A stretch of DNA of 64,000 nt from SZUA-38 sp965212525 (GTDB lineage Bacteria; Pseudomonadota; Gammaproteobacteria; Xanthomonadales; SZUA-38). The position numbers were made by a program, and so were the translations under genes. The stretch's first letter is position 1. Every line of letters begins with the position of its first letter. The stretch is taken from the NCBI GenBank assembly GCA_965212525.1, contig CBDBVC010000037.1, positions 62,001-126,000 of the forward strand, given 5' to 3'. Below the pieces are notes generated by a model. It was not told the DNA's origin. It saw nothing but the letters and a program-made list of their open reading frames with translations, and searched no databases. Shown piece after piece: positions 35,954 to 45,713 of this stretch.

Positions 35954-37213
35954 CTATCGCGTCAGCAGATCAATCATGTCCTCGATGGCGGCACCGCAAA
36001 CCGTGCAGAAGTCCTTTGTCCGGGTAAACATGATGCAGTTCATTGATGAGCGGTAATAGCCACTCGCCTGGTAGTTGGCCCCCTCGAAAGCACCGATGAG
36101 CTGGTGATTCTCATGTGCACTGAACAGGCCCTCAACGTGCTCCTGATTCTCAGTAAACAGCGTGCTCATCTCGCTTTCGGGCCGTCGATCCGCTCGCAGC
36201 TGACGGCGCTTTTCCTGATAGGCATGCGAGTGCGTCTCGAACGCTTCCTTGGGCCAGGCAGTCGGCAGGGTCGTGTCTGAATCGACCAGATGTTTCCACT
36301 TGAGATTGTCCGGGTCCAGCAATGCAGTCACATTGGGCTCATAGGGCTCGGTGATGTTCGCTGGTGCCTCGTATGCCACCGAACTGGTGTAGTACTCGTC
36401 AGCGAGACCGGCGAAATGATGACCGAATTCATGGATGAAAAGATAATCGGCCCAGTCATTATTGGCGGCAGCGGTTGAGTACAGACCGTAGATGCCGCCC
36501 CCGCCATAGGTTTCATTGTTGACCAGAATCTCCACCGCATCATAGGGAACCGATGCGGCCACCCTGCGCCAGGCCTTGTTGTCATAGGTCAGGACATAGC
36601 GTTCCGAGCGGAAGGCATCGTAACGGGTTCCCAGCGGTGAATCACGATAGGTATCCGTTGACGGTCGCGAGATGCCCGATTCTGCCGAAACCGGCGCCAG
36701 TGCCCAGACATTGAAATCCTGTCGTCGCCGGTCAAACGGCGAGGTGGCAAAAAAGGCTTCGGTCAGCTTCCTGGCCGTCTCGATGAACTTGCCCTGTTCA
36801 TCTGCGGTATAGCCATCACCCAGCAAGAGCAGATCCACCTTGTCGGCAGGGTTGCCGTTCTGCTCGATGGCAACCACCTGTGACTGCCATGCCGCGGCTT
36901 CGTGATGGTTCATGTAATCATCCGGGTCCAGATCAATCTGCCACACGCGCCGGTATTCCTGACTGCTGTCCCGTTTCCTGATGACGAGCCTGAAAGGGTT
37001 TTCCGGTCGTGGAAAACGAACCGATTCATGAAAGGTACGCTTGATACGACGGGCTTCAGCAGTGGTTTCCCATTCGCCGTAAATACTTGAAAAACTGCGC
37101 GAGAACAGCAGCTCGCCAGTGTCGCTGTCGATGACCTCATACAGGTATTTACCCCGCAACAGGGTATCGAATGGCTGTCTCGGATTTCCAGGCCAGGCCA
37201 GCGGCTCGATCAC
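35954..37213 (-). CDS. Peptidase M64 (IgA peptidase family), main part; 5' end frameshifted
   Basis: The intact frame gives 419 residues from an internal ATG. The zinc site is complete: FIHEFGHHFAGLADEYY near residue 258, with HEFGHH and the downstream Asp-Glu-Tyr typical of M64. Upstream of the ATG the same frame continues to encode the family N-terminus (LDYFHTGNHKQELFSLDE) but has no start. The signal peptide is in another frame at 37218-37340. Removing one A at 37271-37272 joins them into SADTLRLDYFHTGN, the normal M64 beginning. The enzyme would be a secreted zinc metalloprotease. Either the gene is recently broken or the base is an error. Confidence 0.88.
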   Translation of the reverse strand: MIEPLAWPGNPRQPFDTLLRGKYLYEVIDSDTGELLFSRSFSSIYGEWETTAEARRIKRTFHESVRFPRPENPFRLVIRKRDSSQEYRRVWQIDLDPDDYMNHHEAAAWQSQVVAIEQNGNPADKVDLLLLGDGYTADEQGKFIETARKLTEAFFATSPFDRRRQDFNVWALAPVSAESGISRPSTDTYRDSPLGTRYDAFRSERYVLTYDNKAWRRVAASVPYDAVEILVNNETYGGGGIYGLYSTAAANNDWADYLFIHEFGHHFAGLADEYYTSSVAYEAPANITEPYEPNVTALLDPDNLKWKHLVDSDTTLPTAWPKEAFETHSHAYQEKRRQLRADRRPESEMSTLFTENQEHVEGLFSAHENHQLIGAFEGANYQASGYYRSSMNCIMFTRTKDFCTVCGAAIEDMIDLLTR

Positions 37214-37217
37214 CAGC

Positions 37218-37340
37218 TCATCCAGGCTGAACAGTTCCTGCTTGTGATTTCCGGTATGGAAGTAGTCCAGTTCTCAGCGTGTCCGCAGACTGTGTTGAGG
37301 CGGCCGCAAGCAGAGTGATCACAAACAGCAGCTGTTTCAT
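37218..37340 (-). pseudogene. Out-of-frame signal-peptide start of the M64 peptidase gene
   Basis: ATG 37340 has AAGGGGA upstream and encodes MKQLLFVITLLAAASTQSAD, a clear signal peptide with cleavage after QSA. After TLR the frame diverges from the peptidase and stops at 37218. The expected M64 continuation (LDYFHTGN) is present one frame over, so this is the true start of the gene at 35954-37213, separated by one extra base at 37271-37272. Confidence 0.8.
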
Positions 37341-37465
37341 CTCGATGTCCCCTTGAGTCCGTTGCAGGCACTATACAACAGTGGAAACAGACTTGTCGCG
37401 ACTTCGACTCAGGAGCATTTCAGGACTTGAATGGGCTGTACCTGATCTATCGGGCAGCGATGCGA

Positions 37466-38536
37466 TCAGCTGCTCGAGTTCTGGATATTTACATCAAAGC
37501 CTTCCTGCAGGTTGTCGGCACCGCGTACCACCACGGTGTCTCCGACAGCAAGCTGGCCTTCGATGGCAATGAACTCACCGACATTCTCACTGGTCTGCAC
37601 TGCCACCTGTTCAACCTTGTTGTCGTCTGTGACACGGAAAACGAAAGTACCGTTCTCGCGCAATACCAGCGCATCCTGATTCACCACCAGCGACTCCCTG
37701 GCCTGATGCCTTGGAATGGCAACGGTGACCAGCTGACCAATGCTGAAGGCATCGGATTGAGGAAATTCCACCCGCAATTCATAGGACTGGTTGCGGTTGT
37801 CCAGATTGGGGATCAATGACTTGACGGCGCCCTTCTGGCTGACGCCATAGGCATAGATATCCAGTTCCTGACCCGGCGTGAGATACCCCGAATAACGCAG
37901 TGGAACCTGTACCCTGATTTCAAGATTGCTCAGATCGGTCAGTGAACCGATCACGGTGCCGGCCGAAATGGTCTCGCCTTCGCGGCGTAATCGGGATGAC
38001 ACGATACTGTCGTGCTGTGCCCGCACCTCCGATTTCTGCAACTGGTCATCGATCTGACGGGCACGCAACTCGGCAACCCTCAGGTCACTGGCGGCCACAT
38101 CGCGCTGTGATTCGGTCTGTTCCACCGTGTTGGCCGATACCGTGTCTGCCTTGACCAGATCCTTCTGACGCCTGAGGCTGGTTTCAAGATACTGCAGCTG
38201 TGCACGTGCGCGGCTGATCAGGGCCAGCTGTTCTTCCTTCTGCAATTCCAGCGACAGCGTATCCATCCGTGCGACAAGATCACCGGCGGCGACGCGGGTT
38301 CCCGGTTCGGTAACGAATGCCAGCTGACCGGTGATGCCTGCCGTGATCTGCAGGTCGTTCTTGCTGTAGACGTTACCAGATATGGGCAAGGTCGATACCA
38401 CATCAGTGGCCTTGACGGTATCGGTGACGACAGGCGTTGCCGGCGGTGCCGGCTGAGCCAGGACCTGACTGAAGACCAGCAGGACAACCAGACCAAGTGT
38501 GATTGCGGATTTGTGATTCGGATAGTGTGTGTTCAT
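37466..38536 (-). CDS. RND efflux periplasmic adaptor (membrane fusion protein)
   Basis: 356 residues. Signal peptide: ITLGLVVLLVFSQVLA. The lipoyl half motifs (ITAGITGQLAFVTEPGTRVA then GDLVARMD) flank an alpha-hairpin coiled coil (SRARAQLQYLETSLRRQKDL to ELRARQIDDQLQKSE). A beta-barrel and membrane-proximal domain follow (NLEIRVQVPLRYSGYLTPGQ). The C-terminus has QDALVLRENGTFVFRVTDDN and VVVRGADNLQEGFDV. The adaptor would bridge the inner-membrane pump and an outer-membrane channel. Its start overlaps the stop of... the next gene in transcript order, the permease, by 4 bases (ATGA); note that the permease lies upstream on the minus strand. Confidence 0.94.
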   Translation of the reverse strand: MNTHYPNHKSAITLGLVVLLVFSQVLAQPAPPATPVVTDTVKATDVVSTLPISGNVYSKNDLQITAGITGQLAFVTEPGTRVAAGDLVARMDTLSLELQKEEQLALISRARAQLQYLETSLRRQKDLVKADTVSANTVEQTESQRDVAASDLRVAELRARQIDDQLQKSEVRAQHDSIVSSRLRREGETISAGTVIGSLTDLSNLEIRVQVPLRYSGYLTPGQELDIYAYGVSQKGAVKSLIPNLDNRNQSYELRVEFPQSDAFSIGQLVTVAIPRHQARESLVVNQDALVLRENGTFVFRVTDDNKVEQVAVQTSENVGEFIAIEGQLAVGDTVVVRGADNLQEGFDVNIQNSSS

Positions 38537-41500
38537 GTTTCTGATCTCGCGTCAGGCAACGTGGATTGCCCGGTTGTGTTGTGCGTCAGTCTTGTCATCA
38601 GACTGTGCAACAGGTCGCCTGGTTCCCCCATCCGCAACAGGCTGGGCATCAGGATCAGGGTAAAGAACAGGCTGAATATCATGCCGCCGATAATCACGGT
38701 GGCAAGCCCCCTGTAGATATCCGATCCCACACCCGGAATCACCAGCAACGGCATCATGCCGATGATGCTGGTGAGTGTACTCATGTAGACCGGCCTGGCG
38801 CGAACGCGCACGGCCGTGGCCACGGCCTCTGCCCGGGACTGACCCGCTGCCTCGGCATCGCGGGTCTGGCTCACCAGCAGAATGGCGTTGTTGACCACCA
38901 GGCCGAGCAGAATGATGAAGCCAATCATGGTCAGCATGTCGAGTGACTGGTAGGACACCAGATTCAGCAGCTTGAGCGCCACGAATCCACCGGCCAGTGC
39001 CAGCGGCATGACACTGATCACCAGCAGGCTGTCCATCAGTGACTTGAAGATGGCGGCCATGATCAGGTAGAGGATGACAATCGCCAGCAGGAAGTTGCTG
39101 AGCATGTCGCCCAGTGCCGATTCCAGCCGGTCTGCACTGCCACGATAGGCGATGCTGGCACCCTGGGGCAGCAATTCGCGCAGCTGTGGTCCCACGTTGG
39201 TGCGCAGCGTTTCAAGCGCCTCCTCAACGGTGACATCGTCAGCCGGCAGCACCTGCAGACTGACCGTACGCTGTCCGTCTACCCGCTGCAGCTGACTCGG
39301 TCCGACTGTGCGTCTGATGGTGGCAAGCGAACCGATGGTCTGTGCACCGGCCAGCGGTGTGGCCACCGGCAGTGCCGCCAGTTCGTCCGGGTTCTGCCAT
39401 TCTTCCGAATGCAGGATCATGTTGTAGCGATTGTTGCCATCGAAATACTCACCCACGAACAGGCCGCCGGTGAATGCGCGGATCGAGCGCGCCAGATCAC
39501 CCGGGTTCAGACCCACTTCGGTGATGCGGTGATCATCCGGTGTGATCTGTAGCTCAGGCTCAGACAGTGACAGCCCGGACATCGGCCTGACCACGGCACC
39601 AGGCATGGCTTGCTGAATGATGCCCATGCCCTGCCTGGCTGCACTCATCAATCCGGAGATGTCGGCACCCTGGAGATTGACCGTGATGGAGCGACCGCCA
39701 TTGTTGCCGACACCGAGCAAAGAGGCACGGCTGGCGAATGCCTGGGTATCGGGAATGCCCTGCAGCAGCGGCCCGCGCAGCATGCTGACAAACTCTTCGG
39801 TATCCTCGGGGTTGAGCGGATACAGGTAGAGGATGCTGTTGACACCGAACATCGACAGGTTGTATCCACGGATATACGGCTCCTGCTCATGTTCCATATA
39901 GGGCCTGAGGCGCTCGACAATCACACTGGCAATCTCGTTGTCGTAGACCGTGGCCGTGACACCGGGCGGTGCATTGAAAAACACCTGGACTGCATCGGCC
40001 TTGGCCGGCGGCAGGAAATCGGCCTTTGGCATCAGCCACCAGGACAATCCCAGTGATGACAGCAGCAGACCGCCTATCCAGAGCATGCGCATGCGACCGG
40101 TAGCGGTCAACTTCATCACCAGTGAGGTTATCGAGGTCCACCAGTGGGCATGGGGATCGCGCTGTTCGGTGTTGCTCAGCCACTTTCGGCTGGCCACGGG
40201 AATGATGGTCAGCGCCGTCAGGAAGGACGCCAGTACACTGATCGACAGGGTCAGCGCCAGGTCGGAAAACATCTGTCCCTCCATGCCATCGAGAAACAGG
40301 ATGGGCAGGAAGATGGCGATGGTGGTCACGGTTGAGGCAAACAGGGCACCGTGCACCTGACCGGTTCCGCTCACCACTGCATCCTTCGGTGACAGTCCGT
40401 TCTGCCGGTAACGGACAATATTCTCCTGCACAATGATTGCGGCATCCAGAATCAGACCGACCGAAAAGGCCAGGCCGGCCAGCGAAATCACGTTCAGTGA
40501 CAGATCGAATACCTTGAGTGAGATAAAGGCCACCAGCAATGACACCGGTATGCTCAGCGCAATGATCAGTGTTGAGCGCCGATCGCGCAGGAACAGCCAC
40601 AGGGTGAGCACGGCCAGCACCACGCCCAGGCCGAGATTGTTCTTCACCAGATTGATGGCGCGTCGAATATACACCGAGGAATCGTAGCTCAGCTCCATGA
40701 TGAGGCCGGCTTCGGCAAGCGGACCAGCGTTCAATTCGTCGATGGTCTCATTCACCGCATCGAGAATACTGACCGTATTGGAATCACTGCTGCTCTGCAG
40801 TGTGATGTAATAGGAGGGGTAGCCATTGCGCTTGTTGACACCGAATCCATCCACGGGCTGCCTGGACACCGTGGCAATTTCGTTCAGGTGTACCGGTCTG
40901 CCATCGACCCAGGCAATGATCAGATTACCCAGTTCATCCACATCGTACTGCCCCAGGAACCTAACGGTATACTGTCGCCGCCCGACTTCGGCAAAACCGG
41001 CCGAGACATCGGTGGAACGTGCCAGGGCCTGGGATACGCCCGAAATCGGCACGCCCAGTGCAGCTGCCTGATAGGGGTCGAAATTGATGCGCACTTCAAG
41101 CGGACGCCGGCTCTGCATGTTGACTCGCGTGACACCGGGTATGCGGGACAGGCGGGTCTCGATGACCTCGTCAAACACCACCTGATATTCTTCAGAGGTG
41201 TAGTCCGGATCCGGGTTGTCACGCGCCGGATACACCTGCAGTGTGGCCACATTCGGTTGCCCCTGACCACCGACAGCGACAAAGGGCTCTCCTGCATCGG
41301 CCGGCAGTGGCGGTGCCTGATTCAGATTGTTGATGACATTGATGAAGGCCTGCTGCATGTCGGTTTCGGCATCGAACGTCAGGGTGGTCTGGACAAATCC
41401 ACGATTGATATTACTGCTGATCTGGGCCAGGCCGGGTGTGCGTCTCAGGATGGTCTCCTGCGGTTCGATAATGTTCGATTCCATCTCGGCAGGTGCCGCT

Positions 41501-41658
41501 TCACGCCAGTTGTTGAAGATCGAAATCTGTGGCTGGGACAGGCTGGGAAGCAGCTGAATGGGGCGATCGGATATCGCCATGTAACCGAACAGCGTGATCA
41601 TTGCGATAACTACTGCCACGGCCGCCGGGTTCTTGAGACTGAGTTTTGTAATGTTCAT
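38533..41658 (-). CDS. RND efflux transporter permease
   Basis: 1041 residues from ATG 41658, with AAGG 8 bases upstream; a start 72 bases further up lacks support. The 12-helix RND fold is complete: helix 1 (AVAVVIAMITLFGYMAI), two large periplasmic loops and helix groups 2-6 and 8-12. The proton-relay region of helix 4 reads GLILDAAIIVQEN, so AcrB Asp407 is kept but Asp408 is Ala. In helix 10 the AcrB Lys940 position is Asn (LGLVVNNAILLVSQ). It is followed by its adaptor gene with a 4-base overlap. An outer-membrane channel gene is not nearby. Substrates are unknown. Confidence 0.95.
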   Translation of the reverse strand: MNITKLSLKNPAAVAVVIAMITLFGYMAISDRPIQLLPSLSQPQISIFNNWREAAPAEMESNIIEPQETILRRTPGLAQISSNINRGFVQTTLTFDAETDMQQAFINVINNLNQAPPLPADAGEPFVAVGGQGQPNVATLQVYPARDNPDPDYTSEEYQVVFDEVIETRLSRIPGVTRVNMQSRRPLEVRINFDPYQAAALGVPISGVSQALARSTDVSAGFAEVGRRQYTVRFLGQYDVDELGNLIIAWVDGRPVHLNEIATVSRQPVDGFGVNKRNGYPSYYITLQSSSDSNTVSILDAVNETIDELNAGPLAEAGLIMELSYDSSVYIRRAINLVKNNLGLGVVLAVLTLWLFLRDRRSTLIIALSIPVSLLVAFISLKVFDLSLNVISLAGLAFSVGLILDAAIIVQENIVRYRQNGLSPKDAVVSGTGQVHGALFASTVTTIAIFLPILFLDGMEGQMFSDLALTLSISVLASFLTALTIIPVASRKWLSNTEQRDPHAHWWTSITSLVMKLTATGRMRMLWIGGLLLSSLGLSWWLMPKADFLPPAKADAVQVFFNAPPGVTATVYDNEIASVIVERLRPYMEHEQEPYIRGYNLSMFGVNSILYLYPLNPEDTEEFVSMLRGPLLQGIPDTQAFASRASLLGVGNNGGRSITVNLQGADISGLMSAARQGMGIIQQAMPGAVVRPMSGLSLSEPELQITPDDHRITEVGLNPGDLARSIRAFTGGLFVGEYFDGNNRYNMILHSEEWQNPDELAALPVATPLAGAQTIGSLATIRRTVGPSQLQRVDGQRTVSLQVLPADDVTVEEALETLRTNVGPQLRELLPQGASIAYRGSADRLESALGDMLSNFLLAIVILYLIMAAIFKSLMDSLLVISVMPLALAGGFVALKLLNLVSYQSLDMLTMIGFIILLGLVVNNAILLVSQTRDAEAAGQSRAEAVATAVRVRARPVYMSTLTSIIGMMPLLVIPGVGSDIYRGLATVIIGGMIFSLFFTLILMPSLLRMGEPGDLLHSLMTRLTHNTTGQSTLPDARSET

Positions 41659-41929
41659 GTGACTACCTTGCTTCCCGGACGAGTCTAGCAACCGACCACG
41701 ATGGCAACATATGCCGATGGACACAGCCACACCTGATACAACCCTGAAAAATAACTAAATACTCCATGAATTCAATAAGTTGCTGTGTGTGCCAAAATTG
41801 CGGGCATGCGATGGAGCGAGCCATTATCGCGATGAGACGACTCATCCTGCGGTGAGTTGAGCCGTTTCTGCATCTTGTCGTAACCGTGTGAATCATGGAT
41901 GATCAGGAGTGAAACGACAGGACAGCGCC

Positions 41930-42874
41930 ATGAAAATACTGATAATCGGTGCCGGCGGAGTCGGCGGTTATTTCGGAGCGCGATGGGCCGAGGCAGGACT
42001 CGATGTCACGCTTCTGGCACGCGGTGAGCATCATGACGCCATCGCCAGCCAGGGTCTGAAGGTCGTCAGCCCGATGGGCGACTGCCGGGTTGATATCAGG
42101 GTCATTGACAGTTTCACCGATGCCACAGAGTCAGACCTGATCGTGGTGGCCACCAAGACCTGGCAACTGGACGACATCCTGCAGCCACTGAGCGAGATTG
42201 TCATGCCACAGACCCTCGTCGTCGGACTGCAGAACGGCGTCGAGGCGGCAGATCATCTCACCCGGGTCATCCGCGGTGATCAGGTTCTTGCAGGCACCTG
42301 CAGGATCATCAGCTATATTGAACAGCCAGGTGTGATTCGACACACCGGTGTCGAACCCACCATTATCATGGGTGAGCGGCACGGATCCACACCATCAGAC
42401 ATCGTGCAACTTGTCGAGCAGCTCGATACCGGCAATGCACTCACTGTCAAATCGTCGAACGACATCCAGTTCGAGCTGTGGAAGAAATTTCTGTTTTTCG
42501 CTCCGGTGAGTGGCATGGGTTCGGTCACACAATCACCGATTGGTGCGTTCAGGGCTGTTCCGGAAAGTCGCCAGATGCTCTACGCGGCCATGATGGAAGT
42601 CTCCGCCCTGGCACAGGCTCAGGGCATTGCACTGCATCAGAGCCTGGTGGATGCCACACTGAAGTTCATCGACATCATGCCACAGGATTCCACCACGTCT
42701 ATGCAACGGGATTTTGCCGATGGCCGGCGATCTGAACTGGACGCACTGGCGGGTGCGGTGGTGCGGTTTGGCAAACAGCACAATGTCGACACGCCAGTGC
42801 ATGCCTTCATGCATGCGGCATTGCTGCCCCGGGAACTGGACGCACGTGAAGAATACAGCCGGAAAGAGGGTTGA
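41930..42874 (+). CDS. Ketopantoate reductase family protein
   Basis: 314 residues from ATG 41930, with AGGA 8 bases upstream. A GTG 21 bases earlier has poor spacing. The Rossmann motif GAGGVGGYFGARWAEAG is at residues 7-23. The middle carries VVGLQNGVEAADHL, and the catalytic Lys lies in FELWKKFLFFAP (about residue 180). The C-terminal helical domain ends SELDALAGAVVRFGKQHNVD. These are marks of 2-dehydropantoate 2-reductases (PanE/ApbA), which make pantoate for coenzyme A. Several bacteria hold multiple paralogues, so the exact substrate is uncertain. It converges with the second kinase gene. Confidence 0.9.
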   Translation: MKILIIGAGGVGGYFGARWAEAGLDVTLLARGEHHDAIASQGLKVVSPMGDCRVDIRVIDSFTDATESDLIVVATKTWQLDDILQPLSEIVMPQTLVVGLQNGVEAADHLTRVIRGDQVLAGTCRIISYIEQPGVIRHTGVEPTIIMGERHGSTPSDIVQLVEQLDTGNALTVKSSNDIQFELWKKFLFFAPVSGMGSVTQSPIGAFRAVPESRQMLYAAMMEVSALAQAQGIALHQSLVDATLKFIDIMPQDSTTSMQRDFADGRRSELDALAGAVVRFGKQHNVDTPVHAFMHAALLPRELDAREEYSRKEG

Positions 42875-42887
42875 TGCTGAACCGAAC

Positions 42888-45683
42888 TCAGTTAATCGTG
42901 ACGGACTTGTCCATCAGTTGCTTCGCTTCGGCAACCTTGCTGTGATCCGGGCCAAAGGACTCGGCAAACAGTTCAGCCGCGTGAGTGGCGATCTTCTTGC
43001 AGTCCTCCTGCAACTGCCCGCATCGTATGGTTGCCAGTGTCAGCAATGCATTGGCATACAGATGATGCCGGTCAAGATCGAGCGACTTGAGGATATTCAT
43101 CGACTTCTCCAGCAGTAATACTGCCTGTTCATCATCACGTTCACTGTGGGCTGATTTGGCCAGCAGGATCAGTGTCATGGCGACACTGGTGTGTTCCTCT
43201 CCGTACTGGACACGATAGACCGTGAGTGCTTCTTCCAGAACCTCTCGTGCCTGCTCGGGTTTGTTCTGTGCCAGGTACAGCTTTCCGAGGCTACTGGCCA
43301 CACCCGCATAGCGCGTGGATTGCCGACCGTACTTTTCAGGATAGAGACGATTGATCTCCAGCCAGATGGGCTCGGCTTCCTCCAGTCTGCCCAGAAAGAC
43401 CAGCGATGAGGCATAGGTTTCCATGGGTGTGAGGTAACTGATATGTTCGCGGCCATAAAACCTTGCCGCAATCTCGGCCGATTTCAGTGCGTACTCGGCG
43501 GCATGCTCGTCATCGCCACGGGCATAATAGGCACCGGCAAGAAAACTGTAGGCCTCCCCGGTCTTGACCGAGTCATCACCATAATGGTTTCGGGTAAGCG
43601 CCAGTGATTCACGCGCCAGCTCAATGCCCTGCTGCGACAGGCTCTGCGCATCGTAAGCACGTGACAGATACTGCAGGGTATCGATGGTCAGATCAGTCGG
43701 GAATCCGGAAATGCGGCGACTGAGGCGTAACACCGATTCGAGCATCTCGCGCGATTGGTCACGCTGCCCCATATTGAACAGCGTCAGGCCTATGAGTGCA
43801 CGGATTTCGGCAGTGCGGATGTGATTCTCACCAAAATGTTCGGCATACACCGCATGCACATCCTGCAGAATGGCAAGCCAGGGCTTGTAATCACCCTCAA
43901 CGTCACTGCGCCGATTCCTGAGAAAGCGGATTTCCGCCTCGTCTACGGGTGATCCGCCCAGATCCTCTAGAAAACTGCTGGCCAGATCCAGGTCCTCGTG
44001 CTTCAGATCGTTCAGATCCTGGCGGATGGCGAAACGTGCCCGGCTCAACAGGGCATCCACATGGCGCTGGCTGCCAGAATCGTGGGTGCCGATGACGCTG
44101 ACTGCATCATCGAGGAGTTTCTGTATGGTTTCGGCATCATGAAAACCTTCAAGACCAAGCGCCATGGCCAGGTAGATGGCGGATTCGGCCGTATCAGGAT
44201 GATCATTACCGAGCACATCGACAAACAGCGCATGCGAACGACGGATCAGTTCCAGTGCATCATTATTCAATCCAAGCCGCGTCATCAGCTGCCCGATTTT
44301 CAGCCATGTGGCTGCCAGCAGTTCGGGTTGCTGATCCAGATCAGCTTCGGCCTGATCGGCCACACGTTGCAGGATCTGCCCCGGGTCAAGCTGCGATGCA
44401 TCAGGATCCGTGGGCGAAAAGTTTTCGAGTACGGTCTCCATGTAACCCAGCATGGTACTGGCCCGGCTGGCCTCCATCCCGGCAATAGCGGCCTGTTCAG
44501 TGGCACGTTTGGCCTGCCAGAATGTGGCCATGCCGCCTGAAAGCAGCGCCAGCATCAGCAAGGCAACAAACGATGTCGCCAGCCGATTACGCCCGAGGAA
44601 CTTCAAGGCACGGTATCGGCGGGTCCATTTGCGGGCCTTCACCGGCGTGCCTTCAAGACAGGCGCGAAGGTCAGAGGAAAGGTCATCCACCGAGGGGTAA
44701 CGACCTGACGGATCGGGTGACATTGCCTTCATCAGAATGGCATCCAGATCTCCAGTGAGTTGCTGACGCAGTCGTCTGTCATCGGTAGCCATGGAAGGCA
44801 ATTCACGCTGTCGCTTTCCACTGGGCTCCAGCGTTCTGCCTGTCAACAGTCGATAAAGCAGGGCGCCCAGGCCAAACACATCCATGCGTGTGGTGGCGGC
44901 CGCCCCGGCAAACTGTTCCGGCGATGCGTATTCCGGAGTCAGGGCATTCATCTGTGTCACCGTGTTCTGACCTGTGTCATCGAGCAATCGTGCGATGCCG
45001 AAATCCAGCAACCGAACATGGCCATGCTGATCAACCAGCACATTCGAGGGTTTGATATCGCGATGGATGATGAGATTGCTGTGGGCATAGCTCACCGCAT
45101 CGCAGACATTCAGAAAGAGCCGGATTCGCGTCATGATGTCGGCATCCTGCTGCTGACACCACACATCGATCTCTTCGCCTTCGACCAGCTCCATCGCCAG
45201 CCAGTGTATACCCTCTCCGGTCTGGCCCGTTTCAAACAGTGTTGCGATATGCGGGTGTCTGAGTCGTGACAATATGGCCTGTTCGCGCCGGAATCCATCA
45301 CTGCCTGCAACGGCACTCATCATGGCCGGCAGCAACTTGATGGCGACCCGTTGCTCATTTTCGGGATCGGCCGAGCGCGCACGATACACCACTGACATCC
45401 CGCCCTGGCCGATGATCTGCTCCAGAATCCATCGGCCAAGTTCAAGTCCACTCAGATCCTGACGCATCTGTGGATTGACAAGCTGGTCAGGAATCCTGTC
45501 CACCGCGCCCACAGTGGCCTGGTGACAGCGGATCAGTTGCAGCACGCAACCCAGAAGATTTTCATCAAGGGACATGGCCTGCAGATTGTCAGACCACTGC
45601 GATTCCGGCAGGTCGAGTAGTGAGTCAAAGATGCGATCGGCATCACGCCACAGGCGGTTGTCGGGTTTGTTTTTCTCAGTCAT
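42888..45683 (-). CDS. Membrane Ser/Thr protein kinase with extracytoplasmic TPR region (module 2)
   Basis: 931 residues. Residues 85-345 form a Hanks-type kinase: IIGQGGMSVVYRARS (P-loop), VAIKLLP with Lys116, IHRDIKPSNVLVDQHG (catalytic loop, about 205) and RLLDFGIARL. TALTPEYASPEQFAG marks the activation segment. A membrane helix at about 352-375 (LATSFVALLMLALLSGGMA) is followed by a coiled coil and a long TPR array of 500 residues (AYDAQSLSQQGIELARESLA is one repeat). The start is 30 bases after the ECF sigma gene, the reverse order of module 1. It is likely to sense an envelope state and phosphorylate the sigma factor. Confidence 0.93.
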   Translation of the reverse strand: MTEKNKPDNRLWRDADRIFDSLLDLPESQWSDNLQAMSLDENLLGCVLQLIRCHQATVGAVDRIPDQLVNPQMRQDLSGLELGRWILEQIIGQGGMSVVYRARSADPENEQRVAIKLLPAMMSAVAGSDGFRREQAILSRLRHPHIATLFETGQTGEGIHWLAMELVEGEEIDVWCQQQDADIMTRIRLFLNVCDAVSYAHSNLIIHRDIKPSNVLVDQHGHVRLLDFGIARLLDDTGQNTVTQMNALTPEYASPEQFAGAAATTRMDVFGLGALLYRLLTGRTLEPSGKRQRELPSMATDDRRLRQQLTGDLDAILMKAMSPDPSGRYPSVDDLSSDLRACLEGTPVKARKWTRRYRALKFLGRNRLATSFVALLMLALLSGGMATFWQAKRATEQAAIAGMEASRASTMLGYMETVLENFSPTDPDASQLDPGQILQRVADQAEADLDQQPELLAATWLKIGQLMTRLGLNNDALELIRRSHALFVDVLGNDHPDTAESAIYLAMALGLEGFHDAETIQKLLDDAVSVIGTHDSGSQRHVDALLSRARFAIRQDLNDLKHEDLDLASSFLEDLGGSPVDEAEIRFLRNRRSDVEGDYKPWLAILQDVHAVYAEHFGENHIRTAEIRALIGLTLFNMGQRDQSREMLESVLRLSRRISGFPTDLTIDTLQYLSRAYDAQSLSQQGIELARESLALTRNHYGDDSVKTGEAYSFLAGAYYARGDDEHAAEYALKSAEIAARFYGREHISYLTPMETYASSLVFLGRLEEAEPIWLEINRLYPEKYGRQSTRYAGVASSLGKLYLAQNKPEQAREVLEEALTVYRVQYGEEHTSVAMTLILLAKSAHSERDDEQAVLLLEKSMNILKSLDLDRHHLYANALLTLATIRCGQLQEDCKKIATHAAELFAESFGPDHSKVAEAKQLMDKSVTIN

Positions 45684-45713
45684 CTGGAAACCTGCCTCCC
45701 GGTGATTACGACT

